This document shows positions 8,039 to 15,890 of a DNA stretch of 43,670 nucleotides, piece by piece. The stretch spans positions 1 to 43,670 of the forward strand of contig CAMQTN010000016.1 of assembly GCA_947037115.1 (NCBI GenBank), given 5' to 3'. A model generated the notes under the pieces. That model saw nothing but the letters and a program-made list of their open reading frames with translations, was not told the DNA's origin and did not search any database. Each line of letters opens with the position of its first letter. Positions within the stretch are counted from its first letter, which is position 1. The position numbers and the translations under genes were made by a program. This DNA comes from an uncultured Lachnospiraceae bacterium (lineage in GTDB: Bacteria; Bacillota; Clostridia; Lachnospirales; Lachnospiraceae).

Positions 8039-8713
8039 ATGATACAGGATGAAATGAGGGTGCGGGAGGATATCTGTGAGATTGGCAGAAGGATGTACGG
8101 GCGGCGCATGGTGGCGGCCAATGACGGAAACATTTCCGTCAGGATTTCCCCGGATGTGATTCTCTGTACACCCACCGGCGTCTCCAAGGGATTTATGAAA
8201 CCGGAGCAGATGTGTAAAATCGATCTTTCGGGAAATGTGCTGGAAGCGGCGGAAGGGTTTGGGCCGTCCTCTGAGGTAAAGATGCATATAAGGGTATATC
8301 AGAAGCGTCCCGATATCATGGCGGTGGTGCATGCCCATCCGGTTTTTGCCACCAGTTTTGCGGTGATGGGCAGAGCGTTGGAGGCGCCCATTATGCCGGA
8401 GGTGATTGTGAACTTTGGAAAGATTCCGCTGGCATCCTACGGAACCCCCTCGACGGCGGAGATTCCAGACGCCATAGAGCCATATCTGGAAGACTATCAG
8501 GCAATTCTTCTGGAGAGCCACGGTGCGCTCACCTGGGACAGGGATCTGATTTCCGCCTATATGAAAATGGAATCCGTGGAGTTTTATGCGGAGCTTCTTT
8601 ACCGGACGACACAGCTTGGCGGGCCGAGGGAACTGGAGGAAGAGAAACTGGAGAGACTGTATGGTGTGATTGGTAAGCAGAGCGAAAAGGTCTGTTTTGA
8701 CAGACGAAAATAG
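8039..8713 (+). CDS. Class II aldolase/adducin family protein (fuculose-phosphate aldolase type)
   Basis: 224 residues, the size of bacterial L-fuculose-1-phosphate aldolase and relatives. The phosphate-binding loop reads GNISVR and TPTGVSKG. The zinc site and catalytic acid are present: E79 (GPSSEVKMH), H98 and H100 (VVHAHP) and H161 (ESHGALTW). Such enzymes split ketose 1-phosphates into dihydroxyacetone phosphate and an aldehyde, or decarboxylate and epimerise related sugars. The exact substrate is not set by sequence alone, and no fucose or rhamnose genes are nearby. The start at 8039 follows GGAGGGGAG. The gene stands alone about 100 bases after the aminopeptidase gene and ends before a hairpin at 8742-8772. 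Confidence 0.88.
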   Translation: MIQDEMRVREDICEIGRRMYGRRMVAANDGNISVRISPDVILCTPTGVSKGFMKPEQMCKIDLSGNVLEAAEGFGPSSEVKMHIRVYQKRPDIMAVVHAHPVFATSFAVMGRALEAPIMPEVIVNFGKIPLASYGTPSTAEIPDAIEPYLEDYQAILLESHGALTWDRDLISAYMKMESVEFYAELLYRTTQLGGPRELEEEKLERLYGVIGKQSEKVCFDRRK

Positions 8714-8741
8714 AAAAGCCCGTTTGCGGAAAAGAAAAAGG

Positions 8742-8772
8742 CAGTGTAAAAGCAGATATGCCATTTACACTG
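8742..8772. terminator. Bidirectional terminator between aldolase and lipoprotein genes
   Basis: CAGTGTAAA (8742-8750) pairs perfectly with TTTACACTG (8764-8772). On the minus strand it is followed by CCTTTTTCTTTT, a good T-tract for the lipoprotein gene. On the plus strand the tail TCTTTCTT is weaker. A second small palindrome (AATCCC-GCA-GGGATT, near 8832-8846) abuts the lipoprotein stop. Confidence 0.75.
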
Positions 8773-8849
8773 TCTTTCTTCATCCTTGTAATGTCGAAGC
8801 CCGGAGCCGTAAAAGCGGGCGCGCGAGGTTAATCCCGCAGGGATTTATC

Positions 8850-9599
8850 TTACTTTACACTGACGGAAGTGATATGCGGATTCGCACCGTTGTACCAGTA
8901 CAGGAAACCTTCCATGTCAACGGTATCGCCAACCTTCAGATTCTCCACAGCCTTGTAGACGTCTGTGCTGCTGTCGCAGAGATAGGACTCCACGCAGAAA
9001 GTGTAGGTCTGGCCGTCCTTTGACACGTTAAAGTACAGGTCGCTGTTGGAATCAGCAGAACCGGAATTGTCGTCGTTGTAAACGAAAGCGCAGTCGAAGG
9101 ACTCGCCATCTTTTTCGTAGGTCTCCACGGTCATGCCTTTGAAGGATACGAGCTTGTTCTGATGATCGATCAGCTCGTCCTTTCCAAGCAGATCGGTCAC
9201 ATCGGTTGCGGATGCGGTGTAGCTGCCATCCTGAATTTCGATGGATGCGCCCTCGGCAACTTCCACCTCGCCGGACCACTCCGCTTTATAGCCGGTCACC
9301 TTGATCTTCGTGCCGGGTGTGAGCTTGGCGTAATCTGCCTCAGAGCAGACAGCATTGTAGATAAAATAGGCGCCGTCCTGATCCTGTGTGTAGAGGGTAG
9401 CCTTATCCTCCCACCAGGACTGCTTTGCCTGCACGTAGGTCTCGATCACGACCTCGCTGTCAAGGGCAGCGTCCATGTACTCGGCGTAGGTCATAACGCC
9501 TTCGGATTTCTCATCGGCGCCGCCGTTTCCGCCCTTGCCGCAGGCGGTAAGGGATAATGCGAGAGACAGGGCCAGAGTTAGTGCGATTGTCTTTTTCAT
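8850..9599 (-). CDS. Lipoprotein with OB-fold-like repeats
   Basis: 249 residues. A signal peptide of about 18 hydrophobic residues ends in the lipobox L-T-A-C, so the mature protein should be lipid-anchored outside the cell. The first part contains 'ALDSEVVIETYVQAKQSWW', then 'GTKIKVTGYKAEWSGEVEVA'. A second similar section reads 'QNKLVSFKGMTVE' and later 'LKVGDTVDMEGFLYWYNG'. These 'G-x-x-V-x-V-x-G' strands followed by 'PHITSVSV' look like OB-fold domains of bacterial surface lipoproteins. I infer two OB-like units; ligand and role are unknown. GAGGAGG precedes the ATG. It has its own promoter overlapping the end of the solute-binding gene upstream. Confidence 0.75.
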   Translation of the reverse strand: MKKTIALTLALSLALSLTACGKGGNGGADEKSEGVMTYAEYMDAALDSEVVIETYVQAKQSWWEDKATLYTQDQDGAYFIYNAVCSEADYAKLTPGTKIKVTGYKAEWSGEVEVAEGASIEIQDGSYTASATDVTDLLGKDELIDHQNKLVSFKGMTVETYEKDGESFDCAFVYNDDNSGSADSNSDLYFNVSKDGQTYTFCVESYLCDSSTDVYKAVENLKVGDTVDMEGFLYWYNGANPHITSVSVK

Positions 9600-9715
9600 A
9601 ATTTTTCCTCCTCAATAAGCAGCTTTGTTGTCATAGCTGACGACATTTTAAATTCCACTTACGGTTTTCAAGAGTAAATTTGTTATGCCGTTAACTATAT
9701 TTCTCTACAGCGACG

Positions 9716-9743
9716 ATTATACCATACCCGGCAGATAAATCAA
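9716..9743 (-). promoter_or_regulatory. Extended -10 promoter of the OB-fold lipoprotein gene
   Basis: On the minus strand TTGATT (9743-9738), a 16-base spacer and TATAAT (9721-9716) with a TGG extension just before it. The -35 box overlaps the stop codon of the upstream binding-protein gene (ending at 9740), and no terminator separates the two, so readthrough from the ABC operon is also possible. Confidence 0.6.
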
Positions 9744-11338
9744 TGTTTTTTTCGTTTTTTGACAAAATCCCGCAGCACATGGAGCAGGATCAGAACCCAG
9801 GAAAGAGCCAGGGCGGCAAGGAGAAACAGGGCGGTCTGAGGCAGCGGGCCAAGGGCCTGCTTTCCGCTCGTCGCAATATCTTTCTGGTCCAGACGGTAGA
9901 GGGAAGTGACGTCCGCATAGAGCTGTTCCATGTAAGCCTCGTCCACCGTTTCATGACGCCTTACGGAGTTCGCCACATTTTCAATGAGCTGTCCTGCCGC
10001 ATTACGAAGAGACGCCGATCCGTTAAATACGGGCGTCACAAAGGTATCTCCGGTGTGTTCGAGAAGAAGTTTAGAGGCGTCAATTTTGATGGAGTAGTGG
10101 ACATCGTTGTCCTCACCGCTCCTTTGCAGGTACTCCTGATAGGCGGGAGATTCCTGTGCCTTGGAGGTGACGGGCAGATAACCTTCCGTCTGAGCGTAGC
10201 CGATCTGTACTTCATCGGTCAGAAGATACTGGGCAAAGAGCCAGGAGGCCAGCACTTCCTGAGGGTCTGCCCTGTTGAACACACAGACCGAAGGCCCCTG
10301 GGAGATCATCTGCGGATGGGAGGGATCGATCTGGGGCACCATCCGTACAGCCGTCTCAAAATCCACGAAGGCGTCCTCACTGATATCGGCCAGGGGCGCG
10401 TCGGCGCCCATCCAGGTTGCCCCAGCCGTAGAGTCGATGGCAAAGACGCACTGTCCCGCGTTCAGGAAGTTGGCGGGATAGCTGGAAATCTTGAAGGTGG
10501 AGAAAGCGCCTGTCTCCACGTGCCCGGCAATATCAAACAGGACTGCCTCGGTGGTGTCGTTGAAAAGCTCGATATCCCCCTCCTGTGTGGAGTAACCTGC
10601 ATCCGATTGTTTCAGTATCTGGATCATCATATTATCCGTGGATTTGTAGATGAAAGGGATCATTACATTCTGGCCGTTCAGGGCGAAAGTACCGTCCTCA
10701 TTTTTTTCAGTAGCGGCCTCTGACACTTCCCAGATGAAATCCCATGTCAGCACGTCGGGCAGGGTGTAGCCCAGTGCTTCCACATAGGTTTTGTTGATAT
10801 AGCAGCATTCTGTGGAGCGCATGTAAGGGAGGGCATAGTGCTGTCCCTCCAACACGCATTCCGACAGGAATTGGGGAATGATCTCATCCTGTGCGGGCCC
10901 GTCATAGAGAAGTCCGCTTCCGCCCAGGCCGTATGTTTGATCCGCAAAGAGACTGTCAAGAGGAACCACGGTATTTTTCCCGGTCATGTAGGTGGCGATA
11001 TGATCCGGGTAGGTGATGCAGACATTCGGCGTGGTGCCTGTGGCAATGTTGGTGATCACGTCGTTGAAGATCCGGCCGTAGTCGGTGTAGAGCTTCATGT
11101 TCACTTTGATGTTCGGGTAGAGCGTTTCAAAGTCGGCAATCGCTTTTTTATAGACATCGGTCTGATTCCTGTTAGTGTCGTTTTTTGCCCAGAAAGTGAT
11201 CTCGTAATCCCTTGAGGCGTCAAATTCTGTAGGCATGGCAAAATCCGGCAGGGCTTTGGAGCCGTGACAGCCTGTAAGAGTAAGGAGGGCTGCTCCCACT
11301 GAAAGAGCTGCCAGTGTTTTTTTCCATGTTAGTCGCAT
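9740..11338 (-). CDS. ABC carbohydrate importer, extracellular solute-binding lipoprotein with C-terminal membrane helix
   Basis: 532 residues. The N-terminus (MRLTWKKTLAALSVGAALL) ends in lipobox L-T-G-C. The body matches family 1 sugar-binding proteins: 'YEITFWAKNDTNRNQTDVY' then 'FETLYPNIKVNMKLYTDYGR', and later 'IPFIYKSTDN' and 'ASWLFAQYLLTDEVQIGYAQ'. It should deliver a sugar or oligosaccharide to the permeases encoded just upstream. Unusually, the C-terminus has a hydrophobic helix of about 20 residues (TALFLLAALALSWVLILLHV) followed by a basic tail KKRKKH. The mature protein may therefore be tethered at both ends. The start at 11338 is chosen from the lipoprotein signal and GGAAG; the open frame upstream of it has no signal and overlaps the permease gene. 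Confidence 0.9.
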   Translation of the reverse strand: MRLTWKKTLAALSVGAALLTLTGCHGSKALPDFAMPTEFDASRDYEITFWAKNDTNRNQTDVYKKAIADFETLYPNIKVNMKLYTDYGRIFNDVITNIATGTTPNVCITYPDHIATYMTGKNTVVPLDSLFADQTYGLGGSGLLYDGPAQDEIIPQFLSECVLEGQHYALPYMRSTECCYINKTYVEALGYTLPDVLTWDFIWEVSEAATEKNEDGTFALNGQNVMIPFIYKSTDNMMIQILKQSDAGYSTQEGDIELFNDTTEAVLFDIAGHVETGAFSTFKISSYPANFLNAGQCVFAIDSTAGATWMGADAPLADISEDAFVDFETAVRMVPQIDPSHPQMISQGPSVCVFNRADPQEVLASWLFAQYLLTDEVQIGYAQTEGYLPVTSKAQESPAYQEYLQRSGEDNDVHYSIKIDASKLLLEHTGDTFVTPVFNGSASLRNAAGQLIENVANSVRRHETVDEAYMEQLYADVTSLYRLDQKDIATSGKQALGPLPQTALFLLAALALSWVLILLHVLRDFVKKRKKH

Positions 11339-11394
11339 CATTTCTTCCTTTCCGAAGCGCGTTTTGTCGAATCCGCTGTTTTTGGAAAGCAGAC

Positions 11395-12228
11395 TCAGCC
11401 TTTGGTACCTCCTCTGGCAACGCCCGACATGATCTGTTTGCGGAACAGGAGAAACAGGATCATGAGAGGCAGGGAAATGACCACCACGGCGGCCATCATG
11501 GCGGGGATGTTCGCCCGTCCGAAACCGTTCTCCCTGATTTCCTGAATGCCGTTTGACACCAGATAGTAATCGGCGTCGTCGGTGATCAGACGAGGCCACA
11601 CATAGGAATTCCAGCACTCGATGATTTTCAGGATTGTGATAGTGATCAGCGTGGGGCGGCAGATGGGAATCATCACCCGCCGCAGATATTTGAAATCCGA
11701 AGTGCCGTCCACCTTGGCGGCATAGTAGAGCTCGTCAGGAATCTGGGCGAAATTCTCCCGCAGCAGATAAATATAAAATACCGAGGTCACGGATGGGAGA
11801 ATCAGTCCCGTGAAAGTGTTTCGCAGTTCCAGATTGGTGACGGTGGTAAAGTTGGTGATTACCACCAGTTCGGTGGGAATCATCATCAGCGCCAGAAACA
11901 GGGTGAAGGCCAGATCTCTTCCTGCGAAGCGAAGCCTTGCAAAGGCAAAGGCCGCCAGCGTGATAACAATAAGCATGAGGGCTGTGGTGATTACCGTAAA
12001 AATAAGCGTATTCAGGAGATATTTCCCAAGCGGAACGGTGGTGAATGCGTCCGTATAATTCTGCAAAGTGGGGGAGAGGGTAAAAAATTTTGGAATGTGC
12101 TCTGCGTTGTAGGCGCCGTAATCCTTCACGGAGGTCAGAACCATCCAGTAGAAGGGAAACAGTACGACCAGCGCCCAGAAGATCAGAAATACATATATCA
12201 ATGCAGTGAATAAACGATTTTTCTTCAT
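11395..12228 (-). CDS. Carbohydrate ABC transporter permease, MalG/UgpE type
   Basis: 277 residues with six predicted membrane helices. The EAA loop that contacts the ATPase reads AAKVDGTSDFKYLRRVMIPI, the position and form expected for MalG-type permeases. 'NTLIFTVITTALMLIVITLAAFAFARLRF' (a TM region) and the C-terminal 'LFRKQIMSGVARGGTKG' are also family-typical, the latter being the usual 'G...G..KG' end. It forms the membrane channel with the partner encoded at 12245-13138. ATG 12228 follows TGAGG; ATG 12261 would overlap the upstream gene by 17 bases with no ribosome site. The binding-protein gene follows after 56 bases. Confidence 0.92.
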   Translation of the reverse strand: MKKNRLFTALIYVFLIFWALVVLFPFYWMVLTSVKDYGAYNAEHIPKFFTLSPTLQNYTDAFTTVPLGKYLLNTLIFTVITTALMLIVITLAAFAFARLRFAGRDLAFTLFLALMMIPTELVVITNFTTVTNLELRNTFTGLILPSVTSVFYIYLLRENFAQIPDELYYAAKVDGTSDFKYLRRVMIPICRPTLITITILKIIECWNSYVWPRLITDDADYYLVSNGIQEIRENGFGRANIPAMMAAVVVISLPLMILFLLFRKQIMSGVARGGTKG

Positions 12229-12244
12229 ATGGAAAGGCCTCACT

Positions 12245-13138
12245 TTAGTGGTAATGTACATGTTTTTTGCTGACTGACAGATTGATGCAGGTGATGGTCA
12301 GGACAATGGCAAACAGGATGATAGCCGCCGCGGATGCGTAGGAAGGATAGCCTCCGCTGTCCCGGTAGAGCATATCGTAAACATAGCCAACAATGGTGTT
12401 CATGCCGGCTGCGTTTAAGTTTGTGCCAAACAATGCCACCGCATCGCTGTAGGCCTTGAAAGCGCCGATAAAGCCCGTGATCACCAGATAGAAGAGCATG
12501 GGAGAAATCATCGGCAGGGTAATTTTAAAGAACATGCGGACCCGTCCTGTGCCGTCCACTCTGGCGGCGTTGTAGTAAACCGGGTTGACGCCCGCCAGCG
12601 CGCTTGTCAGGATCAGGATTTTAAAGGGCATGACAACCCACACCGTATAAAAGCAGAGCACGAACATTTTGGCCCAGTAGGGGCCGTCGATAAAGTCCAC
12701 GGAACTGCCGCCGAAGCAGTTGATCAAAAGATTGATCAGGCCGTCAGAGTAGGGTGTTTTTTTGAAAAGGATCATAAACACCAGTCCAACTGCCAGCGTG
12801 TTTGTGACATAGGGCAGGAAGTAGACCGTCTGAAACAGTTCCCGCAGAGGTTTGACAGAGCTGAGCGCCACGGAGATCAAAAGCGCAAGCCCGGTGGAGA
12901 GCGGTACGGTGATGACCACCAGGATAAAAGTGTTTTTTAGCGCCTGTAAAAAATAAGCGTCATGCAGGACATAGGAATAGTTGTAACCGCCAATGCCGTA
13001 AAAGGTCTGGGAGGCGGAGTTATAGCCTTCCTCAAAGGAATAGACGAATACATCGACTAAAGGATAAATCATAAAGATACCTAAAAACAGGAGGGCGGGA
13101 AGCAGATAGAGCCAGCCCTTAAGGTTTTGTTTTTCCAT
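12245..13138 (-). CDS. Carbohydrate ABC transporter permease, MalF/UgpA type
   Basis: 297 residues, six predicted membrane helices. It opens with 'GWLYLLPALLFLGIFMIYP', typical of UgpA-like permeases. The EAA loop is NAARVDGTGRVRMFFKITLP, followed by ISPMLFY. It pairs with the MalG-type permease encoded immediately downstream and with the ATPase encoded upstream (21 bases away). The ATG is well separated from the ATPase stop, but its ribosome site is weak (AAAGGACACC). The substrate is set by the binding protein and not by this gene. Confidence 0.92.
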   Translation of the reverse strand: MEKQNLKGWLYLLPALLFLGIFMIYPLVDVFVYSFEEGYNSASQTFYGIGGYNYSYVLHDAYFLQALKNTFILVVITVPLSTGLALLISVALSSVKPLRELFQTVYFLPYVTNTLAVGLVFMILFKKTPYSDGLINLLINCFGGSSVDFIDGPYWAKMFVLCFYTVWVVMPFKILILTSALAGVNPVYYNAARVDGTGRVRMFFKITLPMISPMLFYLVITGFIGAFKAYSDAVALFGTNLNAAGMNTIVGYVYDMLYRDSGGYPSYASAAAIILFAIVLTITCINLSVSKKHVHYH

Positions 13139-13159
13139 AACAGGGTGTCCTTTGCCTTT

Positions 13160-14269
13160 CTACGTGGTTTCAAAGGGGATGCGCGTTTCACTGTCCTTCG
13201 CAAAGAGAAAGACCTTTCGCGGATGCAGGGAAAACCGCACGGTGCTGCCCGACAGATGATCGCAGCTTTCAGCGTCCACGATGGAGCGGATAACGGGATT
13301 TTGCGACGCGGGATGGGTGGATACAATGCTCACGTCCCGCCCCATCACTTCCGGTCTGCTCAAGTTACAGGTGAGGGGGCCGCTTTCAGCAGGGACAAAG
13401 CCCTCCGGGCGGATGCCCACATGCACCGGCTGGTCGGAAACATTTTTAAGGTCGAGAACTTTTTCTTCCCCGATGAAGAGCGCGCCGTCCTGTACTTTGC
13501 CGTCAAAGAGGTTGATGGGCGGTGTTCCCAGGAATTTTGCCACAAATAAATTGGAGGGATTGTCATATACCTCCTGCGGTTTTCCGATCTGCTGCACCAC
13601 GCCTTCCTTCATCACCACAATGAGGTCGGAGATACTCATGGCCTCGTCCTGATCGTGGGTCACAAAGATGGTGGTAATGGCTGTTTTTTTCTGAATACGG
13701 CGGATCTCTTCACGGGTCTGGAGCCGGAGTCTGGCGTCCAGATTGGAGAGGGGCTCGTCCAGAAGAAGAACCCGGGGGAGTTTTACAAGGGCCCGGGCTA
13801 TGGCCACGCGCTGCTGTTGTCCGCCGGAGAGTTCCGCAGGTTTCCGGTCCAAAAGTCCGTCTATCTGCACCAGCCCGGCGGCTTCCTTCACACGGGCGCG
13901 CATCTGCTCTTTGGAGAGCCTGTCGGGGCCTTTCAGATTTTCCAGCGGAAAGCGGATGTTCTGTTCCACGTTCAGGTGGGGGTAGAGGGCGTAGTTCTGG
14001 AACACCATGCCCACGCCCCGCTTTTGCGGCGTGAGCTCCGTCACATCCTCTTCGTCGAAAAGGATACGGCCTTCCGTAGGTTTTTGCAGGCCGCAGATTA
14101 AATTCAGGGTCGTGCTTTTTCCGCAGCCGGAAGGGCCTAAGAGCCCCACCAGTTTACCGTCGGGAATTTCAAAGTCAAAGTTGTTCACGGCAATGACGTC
14201 TTCCTTCTTTTTAGCGCCCCTGCCGCGGCCGGGGAATTTTTTCGTGATGTGTGAGAGTACAATTTTCAT
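13160..14269 (-). CDS. ABC transporter ATP-binding protein, MsmK/UgpC type
   Basis: 369 residues. The nucleotide-binding domain has Walker A GPSGCGKST, Q-loop VFQNYALYPH, signature LSGGQQQR, Walker B VLLLDEPLSNLDA and switch histidine VTHDQDEA. The C-terminal part (about 240-369) is the TOBE/MOI regulatory domain of MalK-like ATPases: VHVGIRPEGF. It powers the importer formed with the two permeases. An in-frame extension reaches 14383 but overlaps the FRG gene and its repeats; ATG 14269 with AAAGGA is the sensible start. An insertion rich in G-R-K (about residues 13-25) is slightly unusual between the first strand and the Walker A motif. Having the ATPase inside the operon makes this a self-contained importer. 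Confidence 0.93.
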   Translation of the reverse strand: MKIVLSHITKKFPGRGRGAKKKEDVIAVNNFDFEIPDGKLVGLLGPSGCGKSTTLNLICGLQKPTEGRILFDEEDVTELTPQKRGVGMVFQNYALYPHLNVEQNIRFPLENLKGPDRLSKEQMRARVKEAAGLVQIDGLLDRKPAELSGGQQQRVAIARALVKLPRVLLLDEPLSNLDARLRLQTREEIRRIQKKTAITTIFVTHDQDEAMSISDLIVVMKEGVVQQIGKPQEVYDNPSNLFVAKFLGTPPINLFDGKVQDGALFIGEEKVLDLKNVSDQPVHVGIRPEGFVPAESGPLTCNLSRPEVMGRDVSIVSTHPASQNPVIRSIVDAESCDHLSGSTVRFSLHPRKVFLFAKDSETRIPFETT

Positions 14270-14291
14270 GGTAGATAAAATCCTTTCCCGT

Positions 14292-14363
14292 GTCCGCAAA
14301 GCGGATTTCGCGATTGAGCAATGCCCGCGGTTGAGCGAAGCCCGTGATTGAGCGAAACTCAAT
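14292..14363. repeat. 17-bp tandem repeat with palindromes between ATPase and FRG genes
   Basis: Three units with an exact 17-base period start at 14313, 14330 and 14347; the best unit reads GTTGAGCGAAGCCCGTG. The third copy turns into a palindrome, GATTGAG-CGAAA-CTCAATC. Just upstream lies CCGC-AAA-GCGG. The array fills the 97-base gap between the two genes, and on the minus strand it lies downstream of the FRG stop. It could be an mRNA-stabilising or processing element, or a small dispersed repeat; 26846-26860 carries a similar string. Confidence 0.6.
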
Positions 14364-14366
14364 CGG

Positions 14367-15116
14367 TTATATGCCATATTCATCCCGCAGATCGGCTGAA
14401 ATGTGATCCAGATCGGGATAAATGAAACTTTCTGTGATACCCAGCACCCGTAGGCTTTCTATAAAATATTTTTTTCGTCCGCCCGGGATAATGATTTTGT
14501 AGAGCATATTTTCGTCACAGATATCCTCCAGATGCTTTAAAGAGTTGTGAACGGTGAAGTTGGAATGCTGGGAGTACATCCGCAGGTTGTTTTCCGTGGA
14601 GCTGCAGGCAAGAATGCGGTTTGCCAGCTCATGATTGTGATGGGCGTGTTTGAAGGCCGGCAGCAGCATTTCCTGCGTAGTATCGGCGTCGATGGGGTAG
14701 ATGCAGTCGCCAAAGCCCTCTTTTTCATTTAAAAGGCCCGGGGCAAGAACCCAGACGCAGCCGTCCGTATCCGGCAGCTCCCGGTAGGTCTCCGTGGCGA
14801 AAAATACCGCGATGAGAGGAGACTGGCTCCAGTCCAGCATCCTTGTGGGAAGGCCGTAGTGCTGCATGAGGGACACCCATCCCGCGTAATTGTGCTTGGC
14901 GGGAGGATGGTCGATGATCTGTCTTGCCCGGGTGTAAAAGTCGTTGGTAATATATCGCTCGGCTTCAAGCCGTTTTTTGCTGCGCTGGATGGAGGGGATC
15001 AGCGTCAGGTACGCGTTTTCTTCTCCTCTGTACCACAGCCGCACACCGTGTTTCTGATAGAGACTGTTCACGAACTGTAAAAGCTCGTCGATGGTGCGTA
15101 TTTCCTGTGTAATCAT
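14367..15116 (-). CDS. FRG-domain protein
   Basis: 249 residues, cytosolic. The FRG domain is named for its conserved (F/Y)RG; here it is LWYRGEE, with R30 and G31. Its second signature follows at about 80-105: LMQHYGLPTRMLDWSQSP, then LIAVFFA. These features fit the family well. The biochemical activity of FRG proteins is not settled; some occur in defence or toxin settings. GGAGG precedes the ATG, and the gene has its own promoter (15149-15177). No promoter is visible between it and the sugar ABC genes, so it appears to lead that operon, an odd pairing. The C-terminal part has no family I recognise. Confidence 0.85.
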   Translation of the reverse strand: MITQEIRTIDELLQFVNSLYQKHGVRLWYRGEENAYLTLIPSIQRSKKRLEAERYITNDFYTRARQIIDHPPAKHNYAGWVSLMQHYGLPTRMLDWSQSPLIAVFFATETYRELPDTDGCVWVLAPGLLNEKEGFGDCIYPIDADTTQEMLLPAFKHAHHNHELANRILACSSTENNLRMYSQHSNFTVHNSLKHLEDICDENMLYKIIIPGGRKKYFIESLRVLGITESFIYPDLDHISADLRDEYGI

Positions 15117-15148
15117 AAGTTCCTCCCGTGTCCTTTCGAGTCACTATG

Positions 15149-15177
15149 ATTATAGAAGATTTTGGCAGGATGTACAA
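15149..15177 (-). promoter_or_regulatory. Promoter of the FRG-ABC importer operon
   Basis: On the minus strand TTGTAC (15177-15172), a 17-base spacer and a perfect TATAAT (15154-15149). It diverges from the promoter at 15204-15233. Confidence 0.7.
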
Positions 15178-15203
15178 GGTGAAATCAAAATTTGCCCGTC
15201 TGA

Positions 15204-15233
15204 TTGACTTTCCGTGAGGAACCCGATTATAAT
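15204..15233 (+). promoter_or_regulatory. Promoter of the iron-sulfur flavoprotein gene
   Basis: TTGACT (15204-15209), an 18-base spacer and TATAAT (15228-15233), 40 bases before the ATG at 15273. Confidence 0.75.
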
Positions 15234-15272
15234 GTACGAAACGGACAATCATATCAGGAAAGGAGCGTATCT

Positions 15273-15890
15273 ATGAAAGTTCTTATGGTAAACGGAAGCC
15301 CGCGGGCGGAGGGAAATACGGCGATCGCCCTGCACGAGATGGAGAAAATTTTTGCAGCGGAGGGCGTTGAGACAGAAACCATACAGATCGGCAGTAAGGA
15401 TATCCGCGGCTGTATTGCCTGCGGTACCTGTTTTGAAAAGGGAAAGTGCGTCTTTGATGACATCGTGAACGAGACCCAGTCCAGGTTTGAGGCATGTGAC
15501 GGGCTGGTAGTCGCGTCGCCTGTCTACTATGCCTCCGCAAACGGCACACTGATTTCTTTTCTGGACAGACTGTTTTACAGTTCGCCCTTTGACAAGAGCA
15601 TGAAGGTGGGAGCCAGCGTTGTCGTTGCGAGACGGGGCGGTCTGTCGGCCACCTTCGACGAGCTGAACAAGTATTTCATGATTTCCAATATGCCGGTGGC
15701 TTCCAGCCAGTATTGGAACAGCGTACACGGCAGGGAACAGGGGGAGGCCGCGCAGGATGCGGAAGGGCTGCAGACCATGCGCACGCTGGCAAGAAATATG
15801 ACCTTCCTGATGAAGAGCATCGCTCTTGGGAAAGAAAAATACGGATTGCCTGAAAAAGAGCCTTTTGAGAGGACGAATTTCGTCAGGTAG
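15273..15890 (+). CDS. Iron-sulfur flavoprotein, NADPH-dependent FMN reductase-like
   Basis: 205 residues with a flavodoxin-like fold. It opens KVLMVNGSPRAEGNT, the FMN-phosphate loop, with SPVYYASANGTLISFLDR further on. A compact cysteine motif, C47-x2-C50-x2-C53-x5-C59, fits the [4Fe-4S] site of Isf-type flavoproteins. It should shuttle electrons between ferredoxin-like donors and small acceptors, or help with oxidative stress in an anaerobe; the natural acceptor is unknown. ATG 15273 follows AGGAAAGGAG; the frame is open to 15204 but that part contains the promoter. Its 3' end overlaps the convergent Na/phosphate gene by 8 bases. Confidence 0.88.
   Translation: MKVLMVNGSPRAEGNTAIALHEMEKIFAAEGVETETIQIGSKDIRGCIACGTCFEKGKCVFDDIVNETQSRFEACDGLVVASPVYYASANGTLISFLDRLFYSSPFDKSMKVGASVVVARRGGLSATFDELNKYFMISNMPVASSQYWNSVHGREQGEAAQDAEGLQTMRTLARNMTFLMKSIALGKEKYGLPEKEPFERTNFVR

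Noticed and set aside
9743..10723. Open frame (326 codons) on the plus strand inside the sugar-binding gene
   Set aside because: Antisense to a binding protein with a clear lipobox and family motifs; its own translation shows no domain.
14313..14363. Tandem repeat as a small CRISPR
   Set aside because: The units are directly adjacent with a 17-base period and no spacers.
14270..14383. N-terminal extension of the MsmK-type ATPase to 14383
   Set aside because: It runs through the tandem repeat and into the FRG gene; ABC ATPases begin at the strand encoded from 14269.
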